From contig OX485806.1 of NCBI GenBank assembly GCA_950295325.1, positions 10,044,001-10,108,000 on the forward strand: 64,000 bases of DNA, written 5' to 3'. The position numbers were made by a program, and so were the translations under genes. Origin of the DNA: Polytrichum commune. Lineage: Eukaryota; Streptophyta; Polytrichopsida; Polytrichales; Polytrichaceae. The notes below the pieces were generated by a model, which saw only the letters and a program-made list of their open reading frames with translations, was not told where the DNA came from and ran no database searches. Numbering within the stretch: the first letter of the stretch is position 1; every line of letters starts with the position of its first letter. Shown piece by piece: positions 38,448 through 53,200 of the stretch.

Positions 38448-41209
38448 AACGGGAGCATAATAGAAGAGTCATGACAAGGTTGAGGGTGAAGTTCGCCCTT
38501 TGGAAGGGACAAACGATATGAATTTGCTAGTTGTTTAGCAGGCAAGACAACTCATGGTTTTGGTCATTACCATGCACTATGAATGACCATGATCAAAAAT
38601 AAGGAGAATGGGTTCATATTCACGTCAATCCAAAAATACCGACGACATTTCTTTTTCTTGTTCTTTCTTTTGCTTGCTTTTGTTGGGCATATAAGTCGTG
38701 TTTGTAATCCAATTTCAACTGCTTGGTCATCGCCTTTGACTGCCCTATCCATTACCATTTTCCTTTGACGAGGGTCCAAAAATTCTTGAATCTTCACACG
38801 CTCGCACATTTGCACAAGAAAAGCCGTTAGGGTCAACACCATCGTCCTTCAAACCTCTGGTTTTTTAACATATAAGTTAGCATTAGGCCAAGGAGTTGAT
38901 TCTTTGCACCCACCTGGAAGCCAAGAATGTCAAGGCTATATAGGGCCAACGAAATTGCATTGTAATTGGGATGGCCTCGTTGGAATTTCGATTACTTTAG
39001 TACCCGGTGCAGCCAGGATTTCTCAACACAAAACAAGACAAATGTGCTCATCATCATTACCATAAGCATTGAATTTATTAACCCAGGGAAAAAAAAAAAA
39101 ACACAACCCACATGGAGGCTTTGAAAGGCCTTCTCCATGCTAGCCGTGGCCGGCCCAATGGAACCTAGGTGGTTAGAAATAAGGTAGAAATACCTTAACC
39201 CGTGAAAATAAGGTGATTCGCATTGAAGATCCGGTTTGACAATCATGAGATAATTTCCCAAGATAGACGAGAAGGACTCATGAAGAATGCAAGTTGTTTC
39301 ATATTTTTCTGCCTTATACAAAAAATGCTACAAATTTTTAAATTGGAAAGTTGTCCAACCCCCTTCTTGTTCATTAGATTCATCCTACACTGAACACGGT
39401 AATCCGCATTTCCATATAGAATATCGCCTAAATCGGTTACCTCATGAGTGCATTAACACTTGACTCCCATTGGCTACACTAAGTGTGCATGCGTTGAAGT
39501 TGCCGCCAAGCTATGATACCCATCAGAATTGGCACTTATTGGGAAGTGTAATTTAGTATAATATATGTAGAGCCAATTGTAACTTACTTAACCCCTAAGT
39601 GCCTAAGAGACCATTTTTGATCTCTCCACCTTCACATGCTAGTTGGGTTGAAGTCCACCTCGTACCACAATGAGATGATTTAAAAAGAAGAAAAAAATAA
39701 TGGATTTTCCAAGTTAGGCACATCAATCTTTTGTAGTGTAGCATGGGTGTAACTAATAAACTAAGGATTTTGGTAGAGATGATAGGTATTATGATAGTTT
39801 TTTACTTGCAACTTTTCATGGCATGCTATTTATATGGATAGACACATAATGACAAAATAATCGTTCAAATAGATCCAAATCATATGTATGAGATATCTTC
39901 AGCTCATCACCCATATAGATTTGTGTTGCGATCCTTTATGAACAAATTTTGACTTAAGACGTTTTCTCCTTCATAGAGAGGAACATATTGTTTAATAGAT
40001 TTTGAAACATGTTGTAATCTTGAGGCGATTTAGGTTGAATTATGAACATGTAGGGGTATGAATAGTGAACAAGTCCAGAAAGAGATGGCTCATTATGGTC
40101 ATGAACTACTAGAGCATGTGTGTCCACAATATATAATCCATAAACATGTTGTGAAAGATGTTGTAGTATGTAAGTCACAAATTATACATGATATTGGTGT
40201 TTTCTAGTGTTGGGCGAGTATGTGCAATGGAAGGGAACCCTTATGAGTAAAAGGTTTGTCTTACTCAAAGGATTTCTTAGAATACATGTTTATGAAAACT
40301 CAAAATAACAAAATAGGGTAGATTCCAGGTAAACATTTGCTAGACATTTCAGCAGGACGTGTTTGAAGAATATACCATGCAAAATATAGCCTGAGGTTAT
40401 ATATGAGTCCACGTAATTAATCCTCTCCATAATTTGACAAGGAACAAACATTTACCCCTAAGGTAAATATGAATGGGGATTTTGAAACACTTTCTAAATT
40501 TTGAATTATTTGTGATATGAAGTGTGCCGAATTGGAATGCAAAATACAAAACTTGAATAAATCATGGAGTAGTTCAATTGAAAACTATAGCCTTCATAAC
40601 TTCTCCAGTCACATAGCTCTATGGTGGCTCATCTATTGTAACAAGCGGATATGGTGATATGGTGGATATTGGGAGGGTCTATCCGTGTAAAAATTATACC
40701 CGCCCAACACTGGTGTTTCCATCATTAGTAAAAACAATGCCACATTCACACGAACTGAAAGAAGAGGTGTGATTACAAAATTGTTACAAGTACTTTTTAT
40801 TGAGGACATGAACCATGCACCTTGAAATCAGTATGCAAGATAATCACAAGAGGGAAATGAATCGTGTTCACCAATTCAAACTAAATTGTCGAGGCTTCAT
40901 TACATGGAAATTGACTATTGCACAGGAGGACATTCAGCAACTACGTATTTTGGTCATTATTGTACCAAAACTGCCCATGAGTTTGGGGGGCATCATCTGC
41001 AACCATGATTGCCAGATCAATGACAAACACAAGGGGAAAAAAAATCCAATAGTTGGGGTGGGGCTACCCTTCCTGCTCAACGTGTTTGCTATTGACTAAG
41101 CTAAACAACAACCAAACCAAGAAGGTTTACAATATGAATGAAAGTTCTAGCACCCGTCCTATATAAAAAGGCTAAACTAGATGAAATTAAAAATTACACA
41201 ATGGCAGAC
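38448..41209. other. Gene-free DNA and 3' flank of the TWD40-1 gene
   Basis: No gene recognised. The last few hundred bases (about 40900-41209) probably include the 3' untranslated region of the minus-strand TWD40-1 gene, but no poly(A) signal can be fixed. Confidence 0.4.
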
Positions 41210-44200
41210 CTAACCAAATGGGGTTGACATAGGTGTTGACCCTGCGGCCGCATCAGATCTTTGAATAGTACCCATACCACAAATGGTGCAACCTGGTGCT
41301 GCCAAGGCAGAGAACTTGGAACCACAACAGTTACAACTATCATGCCCAATTGTAGAGAGACGACTTAATGTAGCTGCACAAAATTGGGATGGGTCCTCTT
41401 CACCGTCAATGGTGCGGTCTGTCAATCCTCGCTGCACACAGACGTCGATGAGAGCCCGTAATTCACCTTGCTTATTTACAGGTGCCTTTGACAGTAGCAA
41501 CTCCAGAATCTTTTTGGAGTAGCCGTAGTTTTGCACGTCCATGTTGCGCTTGATCGATGTCCGGATGCAAATGAACCGATGCTTCGCCTGGAGTGGAAGG
41601 GCACTCAGATGTCGCGAAAGTCTTGCCATCTCTTCATTCCCACTTCCAGAGCCTTGACCTTCGAGTTTCTGTAGTCGAGATATTTCCTGCACAAAACAAC
41701 AAAGGCCTTCTGATATCAATAACAGCCTCACATACACAACCATTCTAAAGATGTGTAAGAAAAAACCAAAACAGACATGGGATACCAAGTACACAGCAGG
41801 CGATGATAAGATCCTCGTAAGAGGAGAGAAACTTTGGAAAAACTTGCTGGATTTAATTAGAGCATGCCACAATCCAGAATTGTTGATGATTTAGTTACCT
41901 GTAGAATTCGTACGGCAATTTTATACTGTGCGATGATTCGAGCTTGTGGTTTGATGTCTGTGCCAAGGGAAAGCTCTTTTGCCAGTCCAAGAAACGCTTC
42001 ATCCAAGCAGAGCATTGCCTCTTTCAACGAGTTTTGTTCAATGTATACCAAAGCAGTTTTGAAACAAACCGAAGCTGGCTCTCCACGTGGGATCTGCAAA
42101 CAAAATGCAAGAATATTGGGACACAAAGGCCGTACCATGGAAAATTGAAACTGCATGTTGTTTGGTCATGGGTCTCCAAGTGTAGTGTAAAGACATACAT
42201 GACCAGGCGCTTAAATCAAATGATATTTCATTACAATCCTACTCATGTGGGCCCTTCTACACAATATGCTATTAAATCAAGGGGTAGGAGGTGTCCAAGT
42301 GTCATGGTCTCCCAGTTGTGTATTAAAACCACCTCATTGAGGTGGGCTTGACACAAGTTCTGGTAGCCCATGAAACATTATCCATTTCATGACATGTAAG
42401 AATCCATGTAGGTTGATTCATCCATTCAAACTCCCATTGGCCCTTAGGCCCTCAAGCTCTCGTGTAAAGTGGAACAGTCTTGGCATTTTTCACTAATGAG
42501 ATTTTGGATTCCATTACCTGATTGCGCTTCACAAAAGCTGCCGATTGTGAGACAGGAGGGGGAGCCACACGGGCACCGTGGTCAACAAGCTCCTTCTTCC
42601 TTGGGTCCTGCCCAAGGCTTCCCAAAGCCTGAAAGTTGCCTTCAAGTTGAAGCTGAAGAGGAGGAGTAGGTGGGGCCTGCGGAGGAACAAAAACTCCTGG
42701 TAAACTCGGAACCAATTGGTGAGGACCGGTTGCTGCGGTTTCTGGTTGCTGAGGTGGCACACCTCCACCCGGCAGTTCATAAGAAGGTTGCTGAGGTGGC
42801 ACAAGTGCAGCACTCTGTGGTTGTGCTTGAGGAAGTAATGTACCGGTTGCTTCAAAGGCTTTCGCAACAGCAGTTGCTGGGATTGTTTGCTTCCAAAAAT
42901 CTTCTGGAATAGGACTTGATCCTTGTTGTCCTACCCCACCTTCAGGTTGCAGCATCATAGGGGGAAATTGTTGAGGTGTCATTGATGATGAAACAGGGGG
43001 AGGAAGAGCAAGAGTATTAATTTCTCCAGGAAAGAAGTCTTGGGGAGGTCTGGAGACTGAAGGCCTACCACTTGTAAGTCCATCCCCAATCTTAAACTGC
43101 TGGGTGGCGGCCCTCAACAAACTGGCGTCAACTGCACTGCCCCCTGTTGGCTTTGCATTGATCTGAATCCTGAATTTTGGTTTTGTGGGCTTTGCACCTT
43201 CATCTTCATCACTGCTATCGTCATTAGAAGTGCGCAGACCCTTCTGGAATTCCTCTGCTGCACGTGCCTGCAAGTCGACTTCTGAAGCTGGCTGAGCACT
43301 TCCTGGCCTGCTTCCAGGAACATTGTCATTTTGGTCACTTGACATGGAAGCCTGGGGTGGTGTGCTTGGAGTTGTTGGTACCATATCTTTACTTCCATTT
43401 GCACCTGCTCAAATATACGTAAAAGAAAAATCAGTAGAGTTGTACTAAATCTCTATAAAGTGTCTTCCTTTTCAAGCTGAATACGAGATCTGATCTGGCC
43501 AGAAATTACGAATACAGTGAGATCATGTAGGGAGATTGTATATATCAGCTGATTTATTCCAATTTTCTTACTGATGTGTGTATACCAATTATTTCCCAAA
43601 TGAGCTTACCAAACACAGTGAGCATATCTTCTCGAATTTCAACAACTGTTCCTCGGCCTCGTAAAGTCCCCAAGTAGACACCGATGTGATCAGGCTGAGT
43701 GATTGTTGGAATTGGACCATTTGGAGTCTTCATGTACGCAGTAACCTCGCTGCAAAGCTCCCAGTCTATTCCTTTCTTCCCATCTGATTGGGACTTGATT
43801 TCCCAGTTGCCACCTCCCCACTCTGTGCCCTTTGGGATCATACTCTCTGCTGCAAAGTTGGCAAACATACCTTGACCCCATCCAGCTGACCTGATGCTCA
43901 GTATCTTCTCACACTGGCGCTGGAGTTCTGGGTTTGTCCCATCCCTCTCCAATTTTTGCACCAACAGCCTCAACGCACTTGGATTCAAATGGCAGATGAA
44001 GAGATCCAACATGCTCTCAAAATCAGACACAACGTCAAAGGTTTCCTTTGCCATGTCAAATTGGCCATAGCTGCAGGAACGAAAGTGACCACACATCATT
44101 TAGAAAAAGAGAACAAATGGGCTGATATAAATGACAATCTTTTTCATCAGAGCATTTGTATCAGAGCAAATGATGAGGACATGTTATGAAGGTCTCTTTA

Positions 44201-47200
44201 ATACATGTGGCTCAGAGAATACATAATCTAGAACTAAATGAAATTCTGGAGTAGGTGAAGCTCTAATGCAGATGCACAAAATGACAGGAGAGTGCATCAT
44301 CGTAAAATATATAAATCACAACATAGACAAGGGTAGTACTTTATACAGGCTCGCCCCAAGGCTTTGATACGTGAAAATAAGCGCGTTGTTGGTGGACAGC
44401 GGGGGTAATCCCGCGACCGAATGAATTCATCCTTGAGAATGGACAGTGCTGTTTGAAAACGACAAGCCTTCACTGCATAATTACATCGCAACTCCTGCAA
44501 GCACTTGCTAAAAGACATGTTACTAAATGTAGATATGTCAAGCGAGCAGTCCTTATCAAAATTTCAATCCACAATTTGCAATCCTCAAACACAATCGGTT
44601 TGTACCTGTGTGAACTGCGGCCCTGCTTGAGCTAGTTCTACTGCAAGCTCTGCACAAATTGAGGAACCAGCTGCCAGAGCATCAAGCGTTTGTGAAGTCA
44701 CCCGCAGGCTGTCAAAACTGCACCATAGCCATTTGATGACCCAAAAGGACCAGAGAAAATGGTCAGATACCATTTACACTAGATAAATAGAGAAGTCAGT
44801 GATTCCGTCAGGTAGTGCCATGATCAGAAACTGAATTCAAGATGATGATATAGCATCAAAAACATCACTCTATAAAGGGTCAGTATACATTCCACAAACC
44901 ATCAGTTTCACCACATTGCATCCTGTTTCCATCATTAAAAAAAAGGTTATTTAGATGTCGACCACCAACCTGGAAGTGAGCTGGTACATAATGTCGAGAA
45001 GGTTAAGCTTAGGTTCAAATACTTTTTGCATGGTGGTCCAACCAACAACTAGAGGCTCCAGTAGACCCACAAGACGAGTCTTGATCTCTACCCCTTGCTT
45101 TTGCCTTGGATTGGGGTCATTAGTGCATGCCAGAAGCACCCGATCATTTAAGGCCCCCACCAGAACTGCAAATGTAAACTGAGTTAAAAAACACTCTACA
45201 AAGACCATCAAAGGTAGACCCAAGTAATTAATTTTCAGAGACCTTTTTCTAGGGTAATACAACAACCTAGAGTATAAATTAAGCTGAATGAGGTATTACA
45301 GCAGTCCCTATGGTTGCCTTTTAAAGACTGAGCTCTTGCTAATCTTTATTCTCATGAACTTCAGCAGTACTGATCAGCTCATTATATATTGGTAGAAAGT
45401 AGATTTCAAATACAATTCAACTGTGCAACTGAAAAACATATTATATCAAATACTTCATTTCCATGCAAGCATAACCTGAAGTTCAAATGAGCACCGCCTT
45501 TCAAGTAGATGAATGATCCTCACCAGCGTTTGGGGTCCCAATTCGAGCAAGTGCTCGAGGAACACCATCCCATCCCAGCATCATAACAGACGTTGCTGTT
45601 GAGTACAGCAAAGTGGGTCCAACCCACATAAGCGATCTAAAGTGCAGGGAGTCAAGGATATAGCTCACAAGTACATATACTTCAGTATCCCTCCTACTAT
45701 AAGAGAGGGGATAGACAAACTCGTATATCCACTAGAAACCACATTGATTGACATGAAATATCAACATAAGTTTCAATCACATTCGATGACCAATAAGAAA
45801 CAACCTGTCAGCACTCACTAAAATCAAAGTCTATGCACCAATAGTAAGCCACAATTGGAGGATATTGGAGGGTATCCTTTATCAGATGTCGCAGAGCTAC
45901 TTGCAATTATGCTCAAATTTGATGTGGCTATCATGACACGCTGAGTGGTCATTATTCCAGCAACTTGTCCACTCAAAGTTTCTTGCCATTGCACCTGTAA
46001 ATTTACATATTAGCAGGCAGCCAATCAAATAACTTTCACTCTCTTAACAACAACAAGATTCCTTCAGGGTCACCTATGATACTCTTGACAAACAGCAGCT
46101 GGCAAATAGATAATTCAGATTGAACTCGAGCACAGAGACATGAAGATGGTAGATCCCATTTAAAGTTAGGATTTACATATGGAGCATGAATATCTGTATT
46201 CGTACCTCAAGGACAACCTCGTACGGCTCAAGCTGTATTAAGCGACCAAGTTCTGGGGACGTTGAGACCAGAAGCTCCCCAGTGGTTGTATAGGCACCAG
46301 GATACACCTTCCCTAGCCCAATATGGCTTTCGGGACACACGTAGAGCAAAGTTGCCTCTGTGCAAGTATAGTTTCACAACCTGTAAGACTTCTTATATCC
46401 CACATATGATCTAAAGAAAAACATGGTGGGAAAGGCAGTGTGAAAAACCAATTGGAATTATCATAAAAGACCCACATATGAAGAGAACAGGTGTGTCCAT
46501 TAGACAAAATAGAAACCAGTAACATGTTGTCTCAATCTCATTACCCTAGAGAGAATTCATTCAGCTAACACGAAGGATACTTACACATTGCACAGAATTG
46601 AATATAACAATGACTTTGCAAATTGCAGTGAAATTACAAGGTAAGCTATACTTAACAACAGCAACTTACCTAAAGGACTTGAAAATATGCGCTGCACCGG
46701 AGTGTCGAAAGCAAATTGAATGGGGCCTTGCGGCCCCTTCATATCCAGAGTTCTTTTCGTAGGCTGCTCTGAGAACTCATTTTCATCCAGTGCACCATCT
46801 GGGCCTTTTACCCCTTGCGGCTCAGATACTTGATCTGCCAAAAGGTTGGGATTTGCATCTTCTTCAATATGGTAGAGGACCAATCCTACTCCATCATCCT
46901 CAAGGATGGCATACTGGTTCTGAGTGGGTCCAATAAAAGCACCATCACTGCCTGCACTCAAACACAGATTTTGAGATGCTATTCAATGTAAATTGACAGT
47001 TATTTATGCAAGATGACCTACGTCTAGGTCAGTTTTCAGATGATTACAGGATGTTCACGTTAAGTTTGTAAGTTAATTAGTATCTTGAATGGAGAGCCCT
47101 TTCCAGGATGTAGCAGTGTGGGAAGGTGTACATGAGAAAATGTGCTGTCTGGATTAGGTCGTAAAGAGACTGAAACCCTTTCCTTTGAGCTAATTGCACA

Positions 47201-50200
47201 TGAAAGGATCTATTAAAACATCCTTGCTTTAAGATTTCACTGCAGAGTAGAACCTATATCTGTACCTGTGATGGTATTAACTCGATCCTTGACTGTATGG
47301 ACTCCTAGATTGTCCCGATAAACAACCACCTCACTAGTAGCACCCCTGCACTCAAAAAATATAAGAAAAACATGCTGTTTGTTGCTGCAAAGCATCCGCC
47401 TCGGAATTCTTTCATTTCCTCCCAAGGCCTGCCACACAGGTACAGCTGATTGTTAAGCTAGGATAAACACTTCTCCCCTGCCACCCAAGTCCAAAAAAAT
47501 TCTCATCTATCTTAAACTCTTTCAAGTCCCTGAAGTTATGTCTGCTCTGTAATGAACTACTGAAAGAAAATAAGGCCAAGGAGGATAGTGAGACTTGGTA
47601 ACAGTTCAATAATGGGCAATGGCACAAACCGTTGGGGAGAGCTTCTTGTAGATATTGTAGTCCCCTGATGCAAGGTTGTATGCAGTGAGATTGCAGCCAT
47701 CCATGAAAAAGGATCTCACAGGGTAATTGAAAATTCGATTTTCATTGTTGTAGAATCTCATCCCTTGCTGGAAAGGCTGCAGAAAATCCAGGAACACAAA
47801 GAATGCAAACTACTCAGGAGGACAGAAAGACAAATAGCATATGCCAAAGACATGTAAGCTTTGTCTACTGTTCCAACCACAAATAGAAAAAAACATGGCA
47901 ATTAGGCACAATGTGACCAAAAAATTATATTTCTTTCCTGATCACTTGGGTGGACACGACATCTAGTGAAAGAGCTTAAGAATTGTGCAAATTTACCTGG
48001 CAGACAGGCATATCACGTAAAGGATGTCCAGGATCTGCTATTGTAAGCAAAGGAAGAGTCAATATAGGACCATTTCGTATTTGCCCCTCGGTTGCATTCT
48101 GTGAGAGACACAAGATATCATCATCAAAGTGTATCATGAGGCCACCAACACAATGTTTGGTGCCAGCAATGCACAACACTTACTTTACAAATGGGAGACC
48201 TGAAGGATAAATAAACAGAAAGATAAGAGGGATGCTGCATTAGGAAATTAAGTGCAAAGGAGCAGCTTAATTTATTCACTACTATCCACAGGAAAAACCT
48301 TAAAGTTTTCTAATATATTACTGGCATATTGGCTGAGGCTTTTCACAAAGCAAAACAGGCAGATCTAACTACAAAATTTGGTACACATATAGATATCTAT
48401 ACTTGTACCAATTTTTGTAGTTAATATCTGCCTGTTGAGCTTGAATAATTGACGGCTCATACTTTTTAGTACACAAAATACAAGATTATAACAATTCAAC
48501 ACAATAACTACTTGAGTTGGCCATCTCTGGTCATCCAAAGAACTCATTGCAATTTTCTCTTCATGCATGAGAGTTGAATCTTATGGTATTAAATTTAGAG
48601 CAAAGATTTAGTACGGGGGCTCGAGACTACAAGGTGCAAATCAGTATAATGCTTGGTTGAATTCGTGAACAAAAATTAGGCTTGCAACATTGATCCCTAC
48701 GAGTGGGTGTCCCACGTGATTAGCCTAATTGATGACTAGGATCAAGTTGCCAAAAAGTACTGGAATAAAAAGGCTCTCCACACATCGCCCTACTCATTAG
48801 TTGTTGGAGCACAACTTGGTTACATGTGTCAACCAGAAGGAACATGAGTAATGCATAGATCAAGCATTAAAGTCTCCAATCCACATTGAAAATTACAGGT
48901 GGCATATTTTCTCTTACCCCATATAGGAAAGCCTTTCTTGCTAGATCTGATACTGTCAGCTGAGACCCCCTGAAAAAGTAGGGGCAAGTATTATACCTCT
49001 CGAATAGAACTACAAAGTATCATACAGACAACTAGTAAATAAAGCAGCCCTGAAAATGAATAAAGTATATACAAAAAATAAGACACTTACGATGTTTGAG
49101 CTTTGGCATGCTGGAGCTGCATCTGATGATCAGGTAGAATCCCAGTTGATCCAAGTACTGCCAGCTTCTCCTTTAGGACAGAACCTTCACAGAGAGTAAA
49201 TCTCCTCAGCTTAGGAACTCAAAAACATGTACACCAGATTTCTTTTATGGCTTTGTTGACTGCCTACCAAGAACTATGTGTCAAATGGGCATCAGGCTGA
49301 GTTTCCTGTACCCAATATTCCAATATTCCCTTAAATCCAGCTATTTCTTAAGTTCTGGGATTGCTTAGGGAAATAGTAGTAAGTCATACTTGGAGACCCT
49401 CGGGAAGCCTGAAGCACTGAGAAAAGCTGTCTTCTTGACTCCCTAGATACACCAGCTTTTCTCCTAGTCTCCTCAGCACCAGCTCCTACAGCCTACACAA
49501 AAACCACAACCCATCATAAGCAAACTGAGGTATTGGCTGGCAATCATTTTAAAAACGCAAAACTAGCCACAGGTAGCCCTCAAAAGCCCAGCAATCTTCA
49601 TTAGCTCCCACCATGTGTCTTTAGTAAGATCATAATTGTACTTAAGAAAAAAATTATCCAATCATTATGTGTGGCAAGCAGTAAAGCAGTGATATCACCA
49701 TTACAAACAGGTATCCTAAACACTGTATCCTCACCTCAAAAAGCAGAGATGCAAGGTTCAATTTGGGATGAACAAGCACATCAATTATCTTGGGTAGTGG
49801 ATACACAGGTCCTCCACCGCCCTGAGTAAGAATAGTAGCAATGTCCATAGGGTCCACTCCTGCACCACATTCAATGCTATCACAATTCAGGACAAAGAGT
49901 CCTCCCTACTGGCAATATAATGAAGAATTGTAACCAACTTTTTCTAGTTGAAATTTTGGAATCATTTTTCGTTTTAATACCATTTACATGGCCCAACTCC
50001 TACCAACAGAAAGTCACCTTCATGACAACACTTGACTTTTTGAGCATATTGTCCATAGGTTGTTGATACTATATCAGGACATAAAAAAATTATGCAGGAA
50101 GTGCATGTTGCCACACTTATGACTGCTTCAATAACAACTCATGCATAGCACCATAGCAGAGCAAGCACGGATTTGAAAATTACCTGCAGATTCCAAGAAA

Positions 50201-53200
50201 TTAGCACGCATCAGGGACTTATTTGGATCTAAATTGCCCCGAGTTCGCCAGACTGAAACTGTTCCCTCCTTAGTAAGTGAAACAAGCAAATTGAGCATTG
50301 AGAGCCACGAGATCGATGTTATTGGACTAGCGCCTGTAGAAACACTGTACCATAGGAGCCAATGAGTTGTAACGAATTTATTTCAGACAAACTTATCTGG
50401 CAAAAATTTACTAGCCAAAATAAGCAAACATCACATCAACCTAGAAACCCTGGCTGGTTCCAAACCTCTGTCATGCAAGGTTTCAGAAATTAATGACTAC
50501 ATTATCAAATCCAGTGACAAGAGAAAGAAATCCAAGAGAATATACATCTAAATCAGGGCTGCTCTGCTTGAGGCAAAAAATTAACATCTGCAGTAAAAAT
50601 AAGAGCCAGATGATGAGACTAATTGAAGATGATTTCTGACTCACATCCCAATCATATTCGGCCGGCTAGGAACAGAAACATCCCAAGCTAGAAGAGTCCC
50701 ACTCCGGTCACCAACAAACACCCATTCCAATGTTGGATGGAAGGCAAATGCTCCTGCTCCCGCTAGCTTTACGGTAGGTTCGACTGAACAAACAACAATT
50801 GTCAAAAGAGACCTATAGATTGAAAGAATTTGTGTCCAGTTGATCAGCAGCTAGAATACCACAGCAGCAGTGGGATACATGTGCCAAACACATATTTTGA
50901 CATAGAGCTGGAGCACAGAATCTCAGACGCAGTTATAATAAAACCAAGAGTGTCATAAGTGAAGCTCTAGGCATTTCATTTTTGAGAATTGGTAAATTGT
51001 TGTAGGCCTATGACCCAAAAATATGTCTGCAGCAAAAGTTACAGATATCCTGCTTTCGTTGTAAATCATTGAGCAACTGACTACTTACGCCACTTTGACC
51101 ATCTTGATTAATGTATTACATTGTTTTCCAACTTGTGGCTAGAAACATGGATTTTCTGAGTTCTTGGTGGCAGGGCTCATAGACCTTTGAGCATCAGGGT
51201 TGCAACTGCTATGCTTTACATTCTCAAAAACAAATATGTAATATGGACAGCTTACTTTGCAGCGTATAAAGGACAGCGAAGGTAGAAATATTGTAGGCTC
51301 GTACCACCCCATCTGTATAAGCCACATACTGCAGCCCACATTACATAAATAAGACATTTCCATATCTGTCCAATAATACACCAAAGCACATAGACAAGAT
51401 CTTGATCTCACAACACAAACATCACACAAACGGGTCAAGGAAATGTCTCATTTTGATCATCTCCTAACTCCTAGAATGGTGAACTGTAAACTGATCCTGA
51501 TGTTACAAAAAAAATTCCAAGTTTTTCACAGCCTTTCATTGTACAAATATGTAAGAAGCCTATAGTAGAGCTAGATTTAGAATACCAGGTAAGGGTGCCG
51601 AGGATGACAAGCAAGCTCGGTAATAGGCTTCTTCAGATCTGTTTTGATTTTAGAAGCAACTTTCACACCTTCCACTGTGCCGACAACTGTTCACATTACC
51701 ACGACTGACCTTCAGAAATGTGTGAATTCAGAGGAACCCCAATATGTTAATCCCTTCTAGTAATTCAAGTCTCAAATGAGGACCTTTACAAAATGACACC
51801 TGGAAATGCACCTTTTAAAATGGCATGTAGGCACATAATCAACCAAAAGTGTAAAAGTAAGTGAACCCTCTAATGAAAACATTGAACACTACAAATCCCA
51901 AATGTTCCTACGATATCCAAATCAACTTAAGAATCTGTCAACCCTCCATTTGCCAAGGGTGTTAAGGAGACAATACAAGACTGCAAGGTACTGTGGATTT
52001 CAAACACATTTTTAAAATGAACACTTCACGGTCAGGCATGAAGGGTACATGCCCAACATAGTTTAACCTCATCATTGCGCCACACTCCAGTACTTGTGAC
52101 AAAAGATCGTATGAAGTGTCCACTTGCACTTGGTTCTTGGAGACCACTGAAATGCATGATCCATTTTTAATTATATTTCACAACATCAACCCCTTTGACA
52201 TTAAATTGGTTGGGAGTGGTGCAGAAGGGGGCAGGGGCAAGTTTGGGGTCTCTACCATTAACACTCAGCCGGCGATGAGCAGCAAAGAAGATCCATGGCT
52301 TTAAGGGAGTGAGGGCTATGTGAACCTCAATGGTGCCTCCTCCTGAATTATCAGACTTCCGATCTGGTGGAGAATATAGAACATAAGTGTGCTCTGTGTC
52401 TAAGTCCCATGACCTTATTGTCCAATCCTGCCACAACATTACAGTCAGCCTCTGCAGGATCGTTCCAATTGTCCTCCCATCCAGATCTATGAAGGGTCAC
52501 AAGAGCTAAAGCCACATGACTACACCAAGCTCATTTCCAATAAGTAGCATCTTACCTCCAGTACAGCAACAATTACATGGCCTCCAGCAGGGCTGTAAGC
52601 CATGCGCACCACCGTTGCCCCAATGTCTATGCTTGACAATTTGCATCCTGTTAATGCATCAAACTCTGTAGCAGACAGGTAAATTGCACAAGTAATTAGC
52701 TCTTCTATGTTTAAGGAGACAACTGTATGTACTCTACCCTTAGTCTAGGATCTAGTCAGCAGGGTCTCCAATTGGCAACACCAGAGCTACTTGTCATCAT
52801 TTTGGCTGCCACTTGCAATGCAGATGAAGATGCCACAAAAGGCACCTTATGTACCAAAACAATGTGGACCTTTCTTGAAAATCAGGACGTTCCAGTCTGA
52901 GGGTGAGAGGAATGAGAAAATTAGGATGAGCAAGACAATCAGCTACATTTGTTTACCAGCATGCTAATTGCTTCCTGCAATGGTTGATTCTGGCACCACT
53001 TCTTTTACTTTGTGCAAATTCCACACACATAAGATATTCAAAAGAGCTGTAGATACAGCATTAAAAATGATGTAAGCTAGCTAATTAGTAGAACAACCTT
53101 CAGGAGGTGCATTCCCGGCTTTTTGATGGTCTAACCCTCCATTACATTCATTTTGCAAGAATACTATACAAAGCAGTGACTCCCAACTCACTTCATCAGC

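Noticed and set aside
50281-50340. Splice acceptor TTTCTACAG for TWD40-1 exon 7
   Set aside because: It puts a stop in frame. The acceptor GTACAG 13 bases earlier in the transcript keeps the frame and restores the conserved PITSISWL segment.
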